The position numbers and the translations under genes were made by a program. From positions 52,623 to 116,622 of the forward strand of contig CALLHY010000043.1 of assembly GCA_938009275.1 (NCBI GenBank): a DNA stretch of 64,000 nucleotides, given 5' to 3'. A model generated the notes under the pieces. It did no database searches. It was not told the DNA's origin and was given only the letters and a program-made list of their open reading frames with translations. This stretch comes from an uncultured bacterium (GTDB lineage: Bacteria > Cloacimonadota > Cloacimonadia > Cloacimonadales > Cloacimonadaceae). How positions within the stretch are numbered: position 1 is the first letter of the stretch; each line of letters opens with the position of its first letter. This document shows positions 35,922-45,502 of the stretch, in pieces.

Positions 35922-38177
35922 ATGCATATAACTGATAATGCACTGGTTGTGCTGAAAAAAAGGTATTTTCGCAAAGACGACTCCGGCAATCTGATTGAAG
36001 ACTGGGATGCAATGCTCCATAGAGTGTCAGAAAACATCTCTGCTGGTGACCAGGAGCTATACAAGAAATGCTATGCCTTAATGGACTCCGGCTATTTCCT
36101 GCCCAACTCCCCCACTCTGATGAATGCGGGTGGCGATTTACAACAGCTTTCTGCTTGCTTTGTCCTGCCCATCGAAGATAGTATGGACAGCATTTTCGAA
36201 ACCGTTAAAAATGCTGCTCTTATCCACAAAAGCGGTGGAGGCACAGGCTTCTCTTTCAGCCGCCTAAGAGAGGCAAATTCACGCGTTCGCTCCACCAATG
36301 GTGTGTCCAGCGGCCCGCTGTCGTTCTTAAAAGTGTTTAACGCCGCCACAGACGCTGTAAAGCAGGGCGGAACCAGACGCGGTGCCAATATGGCAATCCT
36401 GAATGTAGATCATCCTCAGATTTTGGATTTCATTGTGTGCAAGGAAGACACAAAAGAGCTAACCAATTTTAACTTAAGTGTTGGCATCACAGAAGCATTT
36501 ATGCAGGCAGTGATGAATGATGAAGACTATGATCTGGTATCACCTCACACGCTTCAGCAAGCCGGAAAGCTTAATGCCAGACAGGTGTTCGATTTGATAG
36601 TGGACATGGCATATAAGAATGGCGAACCCGGCATTGTTTTCTTAGATAGAATAAATCAAGCCAATCCCACTCCTGCCGTTGGCAAGATAGAATCCACAAA
36701 CCCTTGCGGAGAACAGCCGCTTTTACCAAACGAAGCCTGCAACCTCGGCTCCATTAATCTTTCTCTGCTATTCACCGGTGACGGTATTGACTGGCAAAAG
36801 CTAAGAGAAGTAGTGCGCGACTCTGTGGATTTCCTGGACGCTGTGATAGAGCAATCTCGCTTTCCCCTACCCCAGATTGATGAAATGGCAAGAGCCAACA
36901 GAAAGATTGGCTTAGGCGTGATGGGTTGGGCAGACCTGCTCTATCAGCTAAAGATTCCCTATGCCAGCAGCGAAGCGGTAAGCCTGGCAGAAAAGATTAT
37001 GGAAGCTATAGACTTTGAAGCCAAACAAAGGTCTATGGAACTTGCAGTAACAAAAGGCTCATTTCCAAACTTCCCAGAAAGCATCTATGCCAAAAATCTC
37101 GTTCAGCGAAACCCCGGAGACCAGGATTGGGATAGCCTGCTAACTAGCATATCTCAACGTGGGTTGCGTAACGCTACTCTAACCACCATAGCCCCTACCG
37201 GAACTATCTCTATGATTGCCGACACATCCAGCGGTGTAGAGCCTCAATTTTCCCTTGCGTTTGTTAAGAACGTGATGGATGGTGAAAAGCTGATTTATGT
37301 GAATAAGCACTTTGAAGCTGCATTGGCAGAGCGCAACCTGTTAAGCGACGAGTTGCTGCAAAAGGTATCACAAAGCGGAAGCATCGCCCATGTAGACGAG
37401 ATACCGCAAGATATAAAAGACATCTTCCAAACCGCTCATGACATTAGCCCGGAATGGCATATTAGAATGCAGGCAGCTTTTCAAACTTACACCGACAATG
37501 CCGTAAGCAAAACCATAAACTTCCCTAATAATGCCACGGTTGAAGATATCCGTAGTGCCTATGAACTTGCCTATCAACTTGGCTGCAAAGGCGTAACAGT
37601 ATATCGTGATGGCTCACGGGAAAATCAAGTTCTCTCGGTTGGAACATCCACTACCCCTACTGCCAATCCCGAAAAAAGAGTAGCCCCAAGAATGCGTCCG
37701 GAAATTACTCATGGTATTACCCAGAGGCTGGAAACCGGTTGTGGCCACATGTATGTAACCATAAATACCGATGAACAAGGCGCGTGCGAGGTGTTTGTGC
37801 AAATGGGTAAGGTAGGTGGATGCGCTTCAGCCCAGCTCGAAGCCATTGCCAGATTATCATCCTTAGCTCTGCGTTCCCACATCAAAATTGATGCCATCAT
37901 TCGCCAGCTTAAGGGAATCCGTTGCCAATCTCCTATGTGGCACAAAGGGAAGATGATAACTTCCTGTGGTGATGCTGTGGGACAGGCATTGGACAACTTC
38001 CTGAACCTGCATAAATCAGGAGAGATTTCCTCCCTTAATTTCCAGATTGATCCCTCTCTTGCTGATGATAACTCATCTTCGAGAAGAACTTCAGCTCTCT
38101 GCCCCGATTGCTCATCTACCATCGAGCATGTAGAAGGCTGCCTGAAATGCCCTTCCTGTGGCTGGAGTAAGTGCTGA
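35922..38177 (+). CDS. nrdJ: Adenosylcobalamin-dependent ribonucleoside-diphosphate reductase (class II)
   Basis: Makes deoxyribonucleotides with a B12-generated thiyl radical, working with or without oxygen. The catalytic block NPCGEQPLLPNEACNLG (about residues 260-276) gives the thiyl Cys262 and Glu264; GVMGWADLLY, APTGTISMIAD and VTVYRDGSRE follow. The C terminus has a TSCPD domain (VQMGKVGGCASAQLEA) and a final zinc-ribbon-like tail with four cysteine pairs (CPDC...CPSC...). Length 751 aa. A very strong TAAGGAGGCAAG precedes the ATG. A terminator follows. Confidence 0.95.
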   Translation: MHITDNALVVLKKRYFRKDDSGNLIEDWDAMLHRVSENISAGDQELYKKCYALMDSGYFLPNSPTLMNAGGDLQQLSACFVLPIEDSMDSIFETVKNAALIHKSGGGTGFSFSRLREANSRVRSTNGVSSGPLSFLKVFNAATDAVKQGGTRRGANMAILNVDHPQILDFIVCKEDTKELTNFNLSVGITEAFMQAVMNDEDYDLVSPHTLQQAGKLNARQVFDLIVDMAYKNGEPGIVFLDRINQANPTPAVGKIESTNPCGEQPLLPNEACNLGSINLSLLFTGDGIDWQKLREVVRDSVDFLDAVIEQSRFPLPQIDEMARANRKIGLGVMGWADLLYQLKIPYASSEAVSLAEKIMEAIDFEAKQRSMELAVTKGSFPNFPESIYAKNLVQRNPGDQDWDSLLTSISQRGLRNATLTTIAPTGTISMIADTSSGVEPQFSLAFVKNVMDGEKLIYVNKHFEAALAERNLLSDELLQKVSQSGSIAHVDEIPQDIKDIFQTAHDISPEWHIRMQAAFQTYTDNAVSKTINFPNNATVEDIRSAYELAYQLGCKGVTVYRDGSRENQVLSVGTSTTPTANPEKRVAPRMRPEITHGITQRLETGCGHMYVTINTDEQGACEVFVQMGKVGGCASAQLEAIARLSSLALRSHIKIDAIIRQLKGIRCQSPMWHKGKMITSCGDAVGQALDNFLNLHKSGEISSLNFQIDPSLADDNSSSRRTSALCPDCSSTIEHVEGCLKCPSCGWSKC

Positions 38178-38200
38178 TAGATACCTTAACAAACATGATA

Positions 38201-38228
38201 AGCAGCATCAGCAGATGCTGCTTTTTTT
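38201..38228 (+). terminator. Terminator after nrdJ
   Basis: AGCAGCATC (38201-38209) and GATGCTGCT (38214-38222) form a perfect stem with a four-base loop, followed by TTTTTT. It closes the long plus-strand run that ends with nrdJ. Confidence 0.9.
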
Positions 38229-38739
38229 ATGCGCAATGCTTCCTCGTATCGTAGCTTTCCAAAGTTACAATGAGTAAATCAGCAACATCACGCATAATGT
38301 CAAGCTCCAAATTCTGTGTTCGACAGGGAGGAGGTTTACTCGTAGCATAGGATTGCCACTTGGAATGCAACCTAAACTCCTACCACTTATACCTTTAAGT
38401 TCCCCTTAACTGATCCAGTATCGTAACTGTATGAATGCTATGCACATCCCGTATGCTCACACGGGGGTTACACAGGAGTCACACAGCAACCACACTGTGA
38501 TTGTTTGAGATATAATAAGGATGGGTTAAATCAAGTTTCGGTCATGGTCACGGTCATGGAGCAGTATGGAGCAGTATTAACTTCGAATTTAGTATGGTAG
38601 ATACAGAATGTTGAAGAGGATTTAGTTGTGCAGTTTTGTGGACTGGTTAAGTGGTTATTAATGATTATGGATTGTTGGTTGTAGATTGACGGGTTTTCAT
38701 CACGTATTGGATGCAAATAGAGCAGTTTATTTAAGACGC
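38229..38739. other. Non-coding gap with short mini-repeats
   Basis: About 510 bases between the convergent nrdJ and thermonuclease genes. The only structure I see is at 38540-38578: GGTCATGG twice and AGCAGTATGG followed by AGCAGTATT. Minus-strand frames here lack a plausible start and composition and are not accepted as genes. No minus-strand terminator for the thermonuclease gene was recognised. Confidence 0.5.
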
Positions 38740-39264
38740 TTACTTTTTGCGTTTTGCCTGGCGAAACTCCCATGGAGGAATAGGCTTTGCCTCTTGCCAC
38801 AAGCCGATGCGTTTGTTTCGAGCACTTGCTTCGATAACTGCCAGATTAGCATCCTTATTGAAGTGCTTGTAATGCCATGCAAGTCCGTAGTATAGCAGCT
38901 CTTTATTAAGGTTATAGTTCACATCGTAAAACACAGTTCCCAGATACCTATTATATCTGTCTTTTTTTGTGTAAGTCACACGGACTAGTTTGCCAAATAC
39001 CTTAGCAGAAACAAATTGCTTAGCTTTGCTTCCGTAGGCTTGTTTCATTTCGGGGCAGTCGATTCCGTCCAAGCGAATGGTGTAGCTTGTTTTGTTCTTA
39101 AGTACTACAATGGTATCGCCGTCTTTCACCTTTATCACCTTGCCTGTTATGCTTTTTGCGGATAGTTGCGAAGCACATAGCAAGCATAGCACCGTCAAGA
39201 AAACAAGCACTTGGGGCTTTGGTTTAGATATACCCCAAGTGCATATAGACCTGCTATTTAACAT
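38740..39264 (-). CDS. Exported thermonuclease (SNase-like)
   Basis: A 174-residue staphylococcal-nuclease-like protein that cuts DNA or RNA in a Ca-dependent way. After an N-terminal hydrophobic export signal (VLVFLTVLCLLCASQLSA) comes the OB-fold with KVKDGDTIVV (Ca-binding Asp), IRLDGIDCPE (catalytic Arg and Glu) and DRYNRYLG (second Arg). It starts one base after the DUF3467 stop, as the last gene of the minus-strand group. It may serve nucleic-acid scavenging. Confidence 0.88.
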   Translation of the reverse strand: MLNSRSICTWGISKPKPQVLVFLTVLCLLCASQLSAKSITGKVIKVKDGDTIVVLKNKTSYTIRLDGIDCPEMKQAYGSKAKQFVSAKVFGKLVRVTYTKKDRYNRYLGTVFYDVNYNLNKELLYYGLAWHYKHFNKDANLAVIEASARNKRIGLWQEAKPIPPWEFRQAKRKK

Positions 39265-39265
39265 A

Positions 39266-39574
39266 TTATTTGTCTGTTTTGAAGCCCACTGGTTTGTTTT
39301 CGTTTTGGCCCTGAACCTTTATCTCGCCAAACTGGGTTTCGTAGGTCTCGATGTTCTTTTCCAAAATCTGCATAAGCTGTTTGGCGTGGGATGGGGTCAT
39401 TAGCACGCGTGCATAAATTTTGGCATCAGGAATACCGGGAAGGATGCGTCCGCAGTCCATAATGAATTCCGAAGGTGAATTGGTGATCATGAAGAAATTG
39501 GCGTAGGTGCCTTCCCCCACTTTCTCGTCGATCTTAATCTGAATCTGGTTTTGTTGCGGTTGTTGGTTTGCCAT
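39266..39574 (-). CDS. DUF3467 family protein
   Basis: A 102-residue protein beginning with a Gln-rich stretch, then IKIDEKVGEGTYANFFMITNS, the hallmark of DUF3467, and a helical end with LMTPSHAKQLMQILEKNIETYE. A strong AAGGAGATACACA precedes the ATG. No function is established for the family, which is common in Bacteroidetes-like and proteobacterial genomes. It lies between the nuclease-helicase gene and the thermonuclease gene. Confidence 0.88.
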   Translation of the reverse strand: MANQQPQQNQIQIKIDEKVGEGTYANFFMITNSPSEFIMDCGRILPGIPDAKIYARVLMTPSHAKQLMQILEKNIETYETQFGEIKVQGQNENKPVGFKTDK

Positions 39575-39595
39575 TGTGTATCTCCTTGTTATTTA

Positions 39596-42500
39596 TTATA
39601 GTTGTTGCATCAAGTCGGTGTAGCTGAGTATTAGCCCCGAGCTCGATATTTTGTTAATTATCTTGTGGTAATGCGCCGATTTTTGGCATAGCATCATGTT
39701 ACCTACTATTATTATGCGCTGTTTTGCCCGGCTAATTGCCACATTTAGTTTGCGGTCTATCAGTTCGTCGTCGGAGATGGATTCCAAGAGGAGCAGGTCG
39801 TTTTCAGACCTTATGGGCAAGCTAAGGATTATGTTGCTTCTTTCTGAGCCCTGAAAGCGCTCTACAGTGTCTATAACAATAGCTTTATCAAGCTTGTTTA
39901 TACTATCCCTCAAGGCATGAATCATAGCTCTAAACGGGGCTACTATGCCAATGTCACGCGCTGGGTGAATCTGCGAATGGCTACTAATCAGACTGGCTGT
40001 AATGTTGCTTATCAGTTCCACCTGAAGCGGGTCGTAATGCGCAGATTTAGCCGGAGGACAGTCTATCCATATCAAGCGATTGTTCAAAAACGGAGGTTGC
40101 CCCGGCATGACATCAAGAGCTTTATGTTGCTCAGGAGTTGCTGCGTTTAGCTTGTTCTGATAGTAGTCGCCAATCAAATCGGCGATGGCATTATGCATTC
40201 TGTAGTGTTGGGTTAGCATAACCGTAGATTGCGCAAAGCAATTGGTGTTATGTAGCTTAAACAGCCTTTCCATTAGTGACTGATGATAGCTTCCATAGTT
40301 CAAGCTATGTAGCTCAGGACTGTTAAAGCTAAAGGGGACGCTATTTTGCACGCTGATGGGAGGAAGCTGGTTTTGGTCGCCAATCATAATGGTTTTGGGA
40401 GAGCGGGTTACCAGACCTAAAATGCTGTTTTCTATGATCTGCGACGCTTCGTCGATAATTAGCTCATCTATTTTTATGATGCGCATCATGTCTTGATACC
40501 AAGCGTTGGCACTGTTTGTAGTGGCTATCCATATTCGGTTATTGCGCACAATTTCATCTATCTCATCAAAGCGTTTACCATCAATTCTTTGGCTAAGTAG
40601 ATTGTCTGTAATGGTATTGGAATTGCCAATGCGTAAAAAGGGTATTGAGGCACGGCTAAGGCATAGGCATATCTCGTCCACAGCTCTATTCGTAAAGCTT
40701 ACTATTAGCAGTCTTTTATCGCTTTGTTTATACACTTCCTGAACATATCTGCCAAGTAAGCCTGATGTTTTGCCTGTTCCGGGGGGGCCTTGAATAATGA
40801 ACAGCTCTTGGGTGGAGTGCATCTTTGCTATAACCTGCTTGATTTCAAAGCTATCCCTGTTAATAGACACTTCATCGGAAGCGGGCATACGCAAACCGAG
40901 ATAGAGCTGGCGTATATTTTTGGGTGAGGAAATGAAGGCAGTAAGAGAGCTAAGGGGCGAATACAAGGCAGTTTCCATGGTGTCATGTTCCATTGCCCAC
41001 TTATTTTCTTTGGAAAGGCGTTGGCTGTTTCTTATCCCACCTCTAATGTTTATATGCAGGCTTTGCTCATCGAGGTGTGAGATTGCCCCACGCAGTATCT
41101 CTTGCCTTTCAATGCCTTCGTTCATGGAGTATAGCACCACGATGTCACCTTCGCGGAAATCGGCTATTATGTCCGCTTCGGGCAGGCTGAAGATAATCTG
41201 CTTTTTGTTGTATGAGTGTGGCTGTAAATCTGAAACAATCTTGTTGGCGGCAAGTTTTTCGGAGCTACTTTGTTGCCAAAGTGCATTATGCCCATAGCTG
41301 CTTTCACTGCGTAGGCCATTGTCGCCCGTTTTGCTAAACCATATCTCACGAATTATGCGCTTTATCTGCTCATAAAACCATTCTCGCTCGTAATCTTCCA
41401 ATTGAGACAGCAATGCCTTTATGTGCTTGAACTTAGCTTGCATAAACTCGTTGGCGGGGATATCAGTGCTTTGTAGTATCCATGAAAAGAATGATTCCGG
41501 TTGCTCCGATAGCAGGTGCATGATGCCAAGAATCCTATTTCGGCACATCAACAAATCTTGTTCGGATTGGATGGTGTTACTTACATAGCGTTCGGGCTTG
41601 TCTTTGGCTGATGAATACAATATGGCAGATTTATTAACCCGCTGAGAGCCATATACACTACGGATAATCATGTTATAGGCAATGGTTTGCATTCGGTGCG
41701 TTGGCCAAACGTCTATGGGATGTGGCTTGCCACTTTTTAGCTCAATTATGTTATACTTTCCATCGCTTTGGCTTAGCAAGTCCAATCTGCCCTGAAGCCC
41801 ATATTCTGGGCAAAGATAAGAGGGCTCAAGCAGTATGGATTCATCGTTCAGATTATTGGCAAAATCTATCAGCTGAGGTAGATGCTCGTCACGAACCCGA
41901 TTGTAGATGCGATTGGCTACGTCCTTACCCAAAGAAACAAAAGCAATGGGCATGGCTGCGATACCGGACTTGAACATCTGCAGATAGTCCTGACCGGGGT
42001 TTAAGATAAGCTCGTCCAAAATACTGTTTACCACCATTCCCTGAATCATGGGCTCGGCAGCAGGACTGCTAAACAATCTGTTTAGTATATAATACGCGGG
42101 ATTGGAACTGCTCTCGTCGAAACACTCGGCTATGGCGGAGGCATCTACTAAGAAGTCTGGCTCTAACACCACCAGGGTTTTGGGATTGGATTGATATACC
42201 CCTTCCCTACCGGATACAGGCGTTAGATGATGAAAATGAATACTGGCATACTTCCATAGTGACTTTGCCAGAATAGTGTACTTGCGTCCGTCTATACCAT
42301 GTTCTGTGTCGGAGTTGTTTAGAATAACCGTGCAGCTATAGCCATCATCTTTGGTAGCAATAATCTCCAGAGCTTCTTGTCCTGCACTATTGGGCTTTAT
42401 GCTCCATGCATCCAACACGCAGATAAAGCTATGCTTCTCGCTATGCTTCCTGGTTTGGTAGTCCTTAATTGAATCAGACGTAAGTAACGGGCTTATTAGC

Positions 42501-42859
42501 GGATTAACATAGCCTTCGCAGAAGATGCTTATCAGGCTTGCCACTACCCTGGCAGAGGTTTCGAAGGTGGATTTATCTACAGTGCTTATCTCGTCGTGCA
42601 CAATCTGATTGCACAGAATGCGCAGTTGATTGGATCGGGTAGCAAGCTGGGAGCTTACATTTGCCTCGTTATTGGCATATTGCATGCGGGCAAATAGTCC
42701 ATTGAAGCTTAGTCTGGAGTTCGTTGTAAGATACTTATATAGCTGCTCAGTTAGCTTACGCAGATGCAGCATACGGTCAATGTATGGCAGTTCAGACTCG
42801 AAAAGCTCTGCCAGACGCTCTGAAAGTTCAGACGCTTGGGCGATGTTTAAGCTAATCAT
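39596..42859 (-). CDS. PD-(D/E)XK nuclease-superfamily 1 helicase fusion (Dna2/Upf1-like)
   Basis: A 1087-residue protein. A nuclease motif of the PD-(D/E)XK superfamily lies around residues 340-400: RLDLL followed by NIIELKSGK, then MQTIAYNMII. The C-terminal half (from about residue 620) is an SF1B helicase: Walker A GPPGTGKT (about 690-697), Walker B LIIDEASQ, the TVERFQGSE motif and NVAISRAKQRIIIVG. The order nuclease then helicase is that of Dna2. A Cas4-like cysteine cluster is not complete: one Cys sits before RLDLL, but no downstream triplet was found. It may process DNA ends or flaps in replication or repair; a defence role cannot be excluded. Confidence 0.88.
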   Translation of the reverse strand: MISLNIAQASELSERLAELFESELPYIDRMLHLRKLTEQLYKYLTTNSRLSFNGLFARMQYANNEANVSSQLATRSNQLRILCNQIVHDEISTVDKSTFETSARVVASLISIFCEGYVNPLISPLLTSDSIKDYQTRKHSEKHSFICVLDAWSIKPNSAGQEALEIIATKDDGYSCTVILNNSDTEHGIDGRKYTILAKSLWKYASIHFHHLTPVSGREGVYQSNPKTLVVLEPDFLVDASAIAECFDESSSNPAYYILNRLFSSPAAEPMIQGMVVNSILDELILNPGQDYLQMFKSGIAAMPIAFVSLGKDVANRIYNRVRDEHLPQLIDFANNLNDESILLEPSYLCPEYGLQGRLDLLSQSDGKYNIIELKSGKPHPIDVWPTHRMQTIAYNMIIRSVYGSQRVNKSAILYSSAKDKPERYVSNTIQSEQDLLMCRNRILGIMHLLSEQPESFFSWILQSTDIPANEFMQAKFKHIKALLSQLEDYEREWFYEQIKRIIREIWFSKTGDNGLRSESSYGHNALWQQSSSEKLAANKIVSDLQPHSYNKKQIIFSLPEADIIADFREGDIVVLYSMNEGIERQEILRGAISHLDEQSLHINIRGGIRNSQRLSKENKWAMEHDTMETALYSPLSSLTAFISSPKNIRQLYLGLRMPASDEVSINRDSFEIKQVIAKMHSTQELFIIQGPPGTGKTSGLLGRYVQEVYKQSDKRLLIVSFTNRAVDEICLCLSRASIPFLRIGNSNTITDNLLSQRIDGKRFDEIDEIVRNNRIWIATTNSANAWYQDMMRIIKIDELIIDEASQIIENSILGLVTRSPKTIMIGDQNQLPPISVQNSVPFSFNSPELHSLNYGSYHQSLMERLFKLHNTNCFAQSTVMLTQHYRMHNAIADLIGDYYQNKLNAATPEQHKALDVMPGQPPFLNNRLIWIDCPPAKSAHYDPLQVELISNITASLISSHSQIHPARDIGIVAPFRAMIHALRDSINKLDKAIVIDTVERFQGSERSNIILSLPIRSENDLLLLESISDDELIDRKLNVAISRAKQRIIIVGNMMLCQKSAHYHKIINKISSSGLILSYTDLMQQL

Positions 42860-42892
42860 TGATGCCTACTGATAACCTGTTAAACCCGTATA

Positions 42893-43132
42893 TCAAGCTT
42901 TATGCTTGCCTTTCTTGCCCAGTAGATTTGCCTTTATCCACGACCAGTTGTAATACACATGCAAACAAGCAGTAAAGAAGAACAGAGCACCGCCAAAGGT
43001 ATGAAGCTGTGCCAGGGTTTCGGATCCACGCCAGGCAGCGGGTCCGAACTTATAAAGAACCATGGAGATAAATGTTAGCAATACAAAAAGTGCTAAAATG
43101 GGATTGATAAACTTAAGGGCTGTGTTTTTCAT
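42893..43132 (-). CDS. DUF4405-like small membrane protein, possible haem b binder
   Basis: A 79-residue protein with two membrane helices. LHTFGG and CLHVYYNW carry one histidine each at places used by DUF4405 and cytochrome-b561-type proteins to hold a haem. The ATG overlaps the ftsY stop by one base (TAATG). No partner dehydrogenase is nearby; function is inferred only from family resemblance. Confidence 0.75.
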   Translation of the reverse strand: MKNTALKFINPILALFVLLTFISMVLYKFGPAAWRGSETLAQLHTFGGALFFFTACLHVYYNWSWIKANLLGKKGKHKA

Positions 43133-44085
43133 TATTCCTCCTCGTTGTTACTGCTATCGTTAGTAAAGAAAGCCTTTACGAAATCTACTATTCTAAAGCG
43201 CATCAGGTCATCAATGCCTTCGCCAACTCCCAATAGCTTTACCGGAAGCTTTAAATTGTGTCTGAGATTGAACATAATGCCGCCTTTGGCAGTTCCGTCA
43301 TACTTGGTTAAAGCCAAACCTGTTAACTTAATGGACTTGTCGAAATTCAAAGCCTGGGAAATGGCATTTTGTCCCGTGGTGGCATCAATTACCAATATTG
43401 CTTCATGGGGGGCTTCTGGTATGAGCTTTTTGATGGTTCTATCTATCTTGCCCAGTTCTTTCATCAGCTTTTCTTTGGTGTGTTGACGTCCGGCAGTATC
43501 GATAAGCACAATGTCGTACCCCTTTGCCAGCGCAGAGGTGAGACCATCGAATATTACAGACGAAGGGTCGCTGTCAGGCTGAGAACGCACAATAGCTACA
43601 TCGGCACGCTCTGCCCAAATGGCTATCTGCTCTATAGCCGCAGCGCGGAATGTGTCGCCAGCTATGATAAGCACTTTCTTACCCTGTTGAGCAAACTTAT
43701 TTGCAACCTTGCCTATAGTGGTGGTCTTGCCTGTGCCATTTACTCCAACAAAAACTATCACATGGGGTTTGTGGTCTTGATTGGCAAAGAAGTCCGGTGC
43801 ATCTTCATCTTCACGCACTAAGAGGTCTTGCATGATGTCGGTTAAGGTAATCTGAGCTATTTCGGCATCGGTGATTCTTTCTATGCGTATCTCTTCGCGC
43901 AGCCTTTGGATTATTATGTCCGTCATTTCGACACCGGTGTCGCTTCTAAGTAGTATCTCTTCTATTTCTTCAAGCAGCTCTTCATCTACCTTGCCACGAA
44001 GCTTTATCGCCTCGGCAATCTTGCCCAGAAAACCGCTTTTGGTTCTATTTAGTTTCTGCCTTAGGTTTTTTACAATACTAAGCAC
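43132..44085 (-). CDS. ftsY: Signal recognition particle receptor FtsY
   Basis: GTPase that docks ribosome-SRP complexes to the membrane. NG domains are complete: helical N part (LGKIAEAIKLRGKVDEELLEE), G1 GVNGTGKTTTIGKVA, DTFRAAA, DTAGRQ, TKYDGTAKGG and the closing GEGIDDL. I use GTG 44085 because GGAGG is seven bases upstream; the frame can be extended to 44142 but that segment is uncharged and lacks a binding site. With 317 residues it has no acidic A domain, as in many bacteria. Confidence 0.93.
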   Translation of the reverse strand: MLSIVKNLRQKLNRTKSGFLGKIAEAIKLRGKVDEELLEEIEEILLRSDTGVEMTDIIIQRLREEIRIERITDAEIAQITLTDIMQDLLVREDEDAPDFFANQDHKPHVIVFVGVNGTGKTTTIGKVANKFAQQGKKVLIIAGDTFRAAAIEQIAIWAERADVAIVRSQPDSDPSSVIFDGLTSALAKGYDIVLIDTAGRQHTKEKLMKELGKIDRTIKKLIPEAPHEAILVIDATTGQNAISQALNFDKSIKLTGLALTKYDGTAKGGIMFNLRHNLKLPVKLLGVGEGIDDLMRFRIVDFVKAFFTNDSSNNEEE

Positions 44086-44254
44086 TATTAATCCTCCATC
44101 TTGGTAGCAAAGTAAACTTAAATACCCTGATGTTGCATACAAAGCTGTTTGGTAGCTACGATTATTATTGACACAACATGAGCGTGTGATAAGTTTGAAC
44201 TATTGGTTTGGACGTCAACAGAAATCTAATAATACAGAACACTCAAGGATATAT

Positions 44255-44878
44255 ATGGAACAAAGTAAATTCTTGCCCAAGCATTTACTGCTGGTGGCAT
44301 TCCCCGCGATAGCAGCGTTCATTGGAGGAGCTATTACCTCCGATAGCCTGGCTTCGTTTATGACCGTATCGGGTAGTAAAGGGATAAGCACGGCACAGTT
44401 TTATCTTGGCATTAGCATTGTTGTGGGGCTTCTCGCCTTTGGCTGGAAGTGCCTTAGTGGCACCTATATGGCTGCTTTGGCTTTGTTTGTTTCACTCATC
44501 TCCAGTGTGGCTATGCGTAGCGTGCTTGGCTTCAAGTCCAGCCTGTTTCTTCTGTTCTTTCTAAATCTTTCTTTGGCAGTGATACTGGCTTTGGTGATTA
44601 GGCTAACCTTTCATATAGGGCTTATGCTTCGTATCCGCACCGCTGCCTTTGCAGCTATAGGAGCTTTGGCAAATACCGGATACTTGATAGTGCTAAACAA
44701 GTTAATAAGCCATAGTGCTATGCAATATAGCTTTAGTGCAACTTATATGAGCTCCCTGTTCATGTTCATCTTTATCGGTTTTGGATTATCAGTAGCCAAC
44801 ATCATAATAGTTAAGCAGGAAGTGGATGCACTACGCAAAGAACAACAACGCCTGGATGAGGAAGAAGATGATATCTGA
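44255..44878 (+). CDS. Multi-pass membrane protein of unknown function
   Basis: A 207-residue protein with about five hydrophobic segments and a short charged coiled-coil tail (VDALRKEQQRLDEEEDD). ATG 44255 is preceded by AAGGA; the frame extends 29 codons upstream without a binding site. The tail coding overlaps the start of trmB by eleven bases, which suggests coupling. No family recognised. Confidence 0.7.
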   Translation: MEQSKFLPKHLLLVAFPAIAAFIGGAITSDSLASFMTVSGSKGISTAQFYLGISIVVGLLAFGWKCLSGTYMAALALFVSLISSVAMRSVLGFKSSLFLLFFLNLSLAVILALVIRLTFHIGLMLRIRTAAFAAIGALANTGYLIVLNKLISHSAMQYSFSATYMSSLFMFIFIGFGLSVANIIIVKQEVDALRKEQQRLDEEEDDI

Positions 44879-45494
44879 TAGGGATTACTTTCTTATAGAT
44901 GCTCCTGGCAATCCAGACACTAATCCCGATGAAGTGAACATTATTGGCCACTTCCCCACTCTTCAGCCCTTATATCTTGAGATTGGCTCCGGTAAGGGTG
45001 AATTTATCTCTGCTTACGCGGTAAAACATCCTGACTATAACATAATTGGCATGGAAGCCGCACACAAAAGAATAGATAACATTCTAAAAAAGATAAGCCC
45101 CATTACCCATCCCAATGTAAGGCTAATGCGCTTGCTTGTGGATGCTGGTATTAGCAAGCTGTTTGCACCGGAATCAGTATCCGGCGTGTTTATTCAACAT
45201 CCTGATCCCTGGCCTAAGCGCAAGCACCATAGACGCAGACTAATTCAAGCTGATTTTCTGAATGCTTTGGCACATATAATGAGGCCTGATGCCCTGGTTC
45301 AGATTTCTACCGACCATGTTGGCTATGCAAACTGGATACTGGAGGAGTTTATTGCCAGTCCGTGTTTTGTTTCTGTATATGATGATCCCTTGCGGACTCA
45401 ATCTACATTTGAGGATCACATCACCACCTGGTTTGAAGCCGAACAGCGCAGGCAAGGCTTCGACCCTCATTTCATGCTATTCAAGCGTATATAG
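44868..45494 (+). CDS. trmB: tRNA (guanine-N7-)-methyltransferase
   Basis: Methylates G46 of tRNAs with SAM. The SAM site is YLEIGSGKGEF and the family signature is IQHPDPWPKRKHHRRRL. Length (208 aa) is typical. I use ATG 44868 because GAGGAAGAAG precedes it; an upstream in-frame ATG at 44856 is possible. Confidence 0.93.
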   Translation: MISDRDYFLIDAPGNPDTNPDEVNIIGHFPTLQPLYLEIGSGKGEFISAYAVKHPDYNIIGMEAAHKRIDNILKKISPITHPNVRLMRLLVDAGISKLFAPESVSGVFIQHPDPWPKRKHHRRRLIQADFLNALAHIMRPDALVQISTDHVGYANWILEEFIASPCFVSVYDDPLRTQSTFEDHITTWFEAEQRRQGFDPHFMLFKRI

Positions 45495-45502
45495 GAGAGC
45501 AG

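Noticed and set aside
38531..38800. Minus-strand frame overlapping the end of the thermonuclease gene
   Set aside because: Out of frame with the real gene, with no binding site and unlikely composition.
39596..42859. Defence system call for the nuclease-helicase
   Set aside because: No accompanying defence genes; ftsY, DUF4405 and DUF3467 are housekeeping or unknown, so a repair role is at least as likely.
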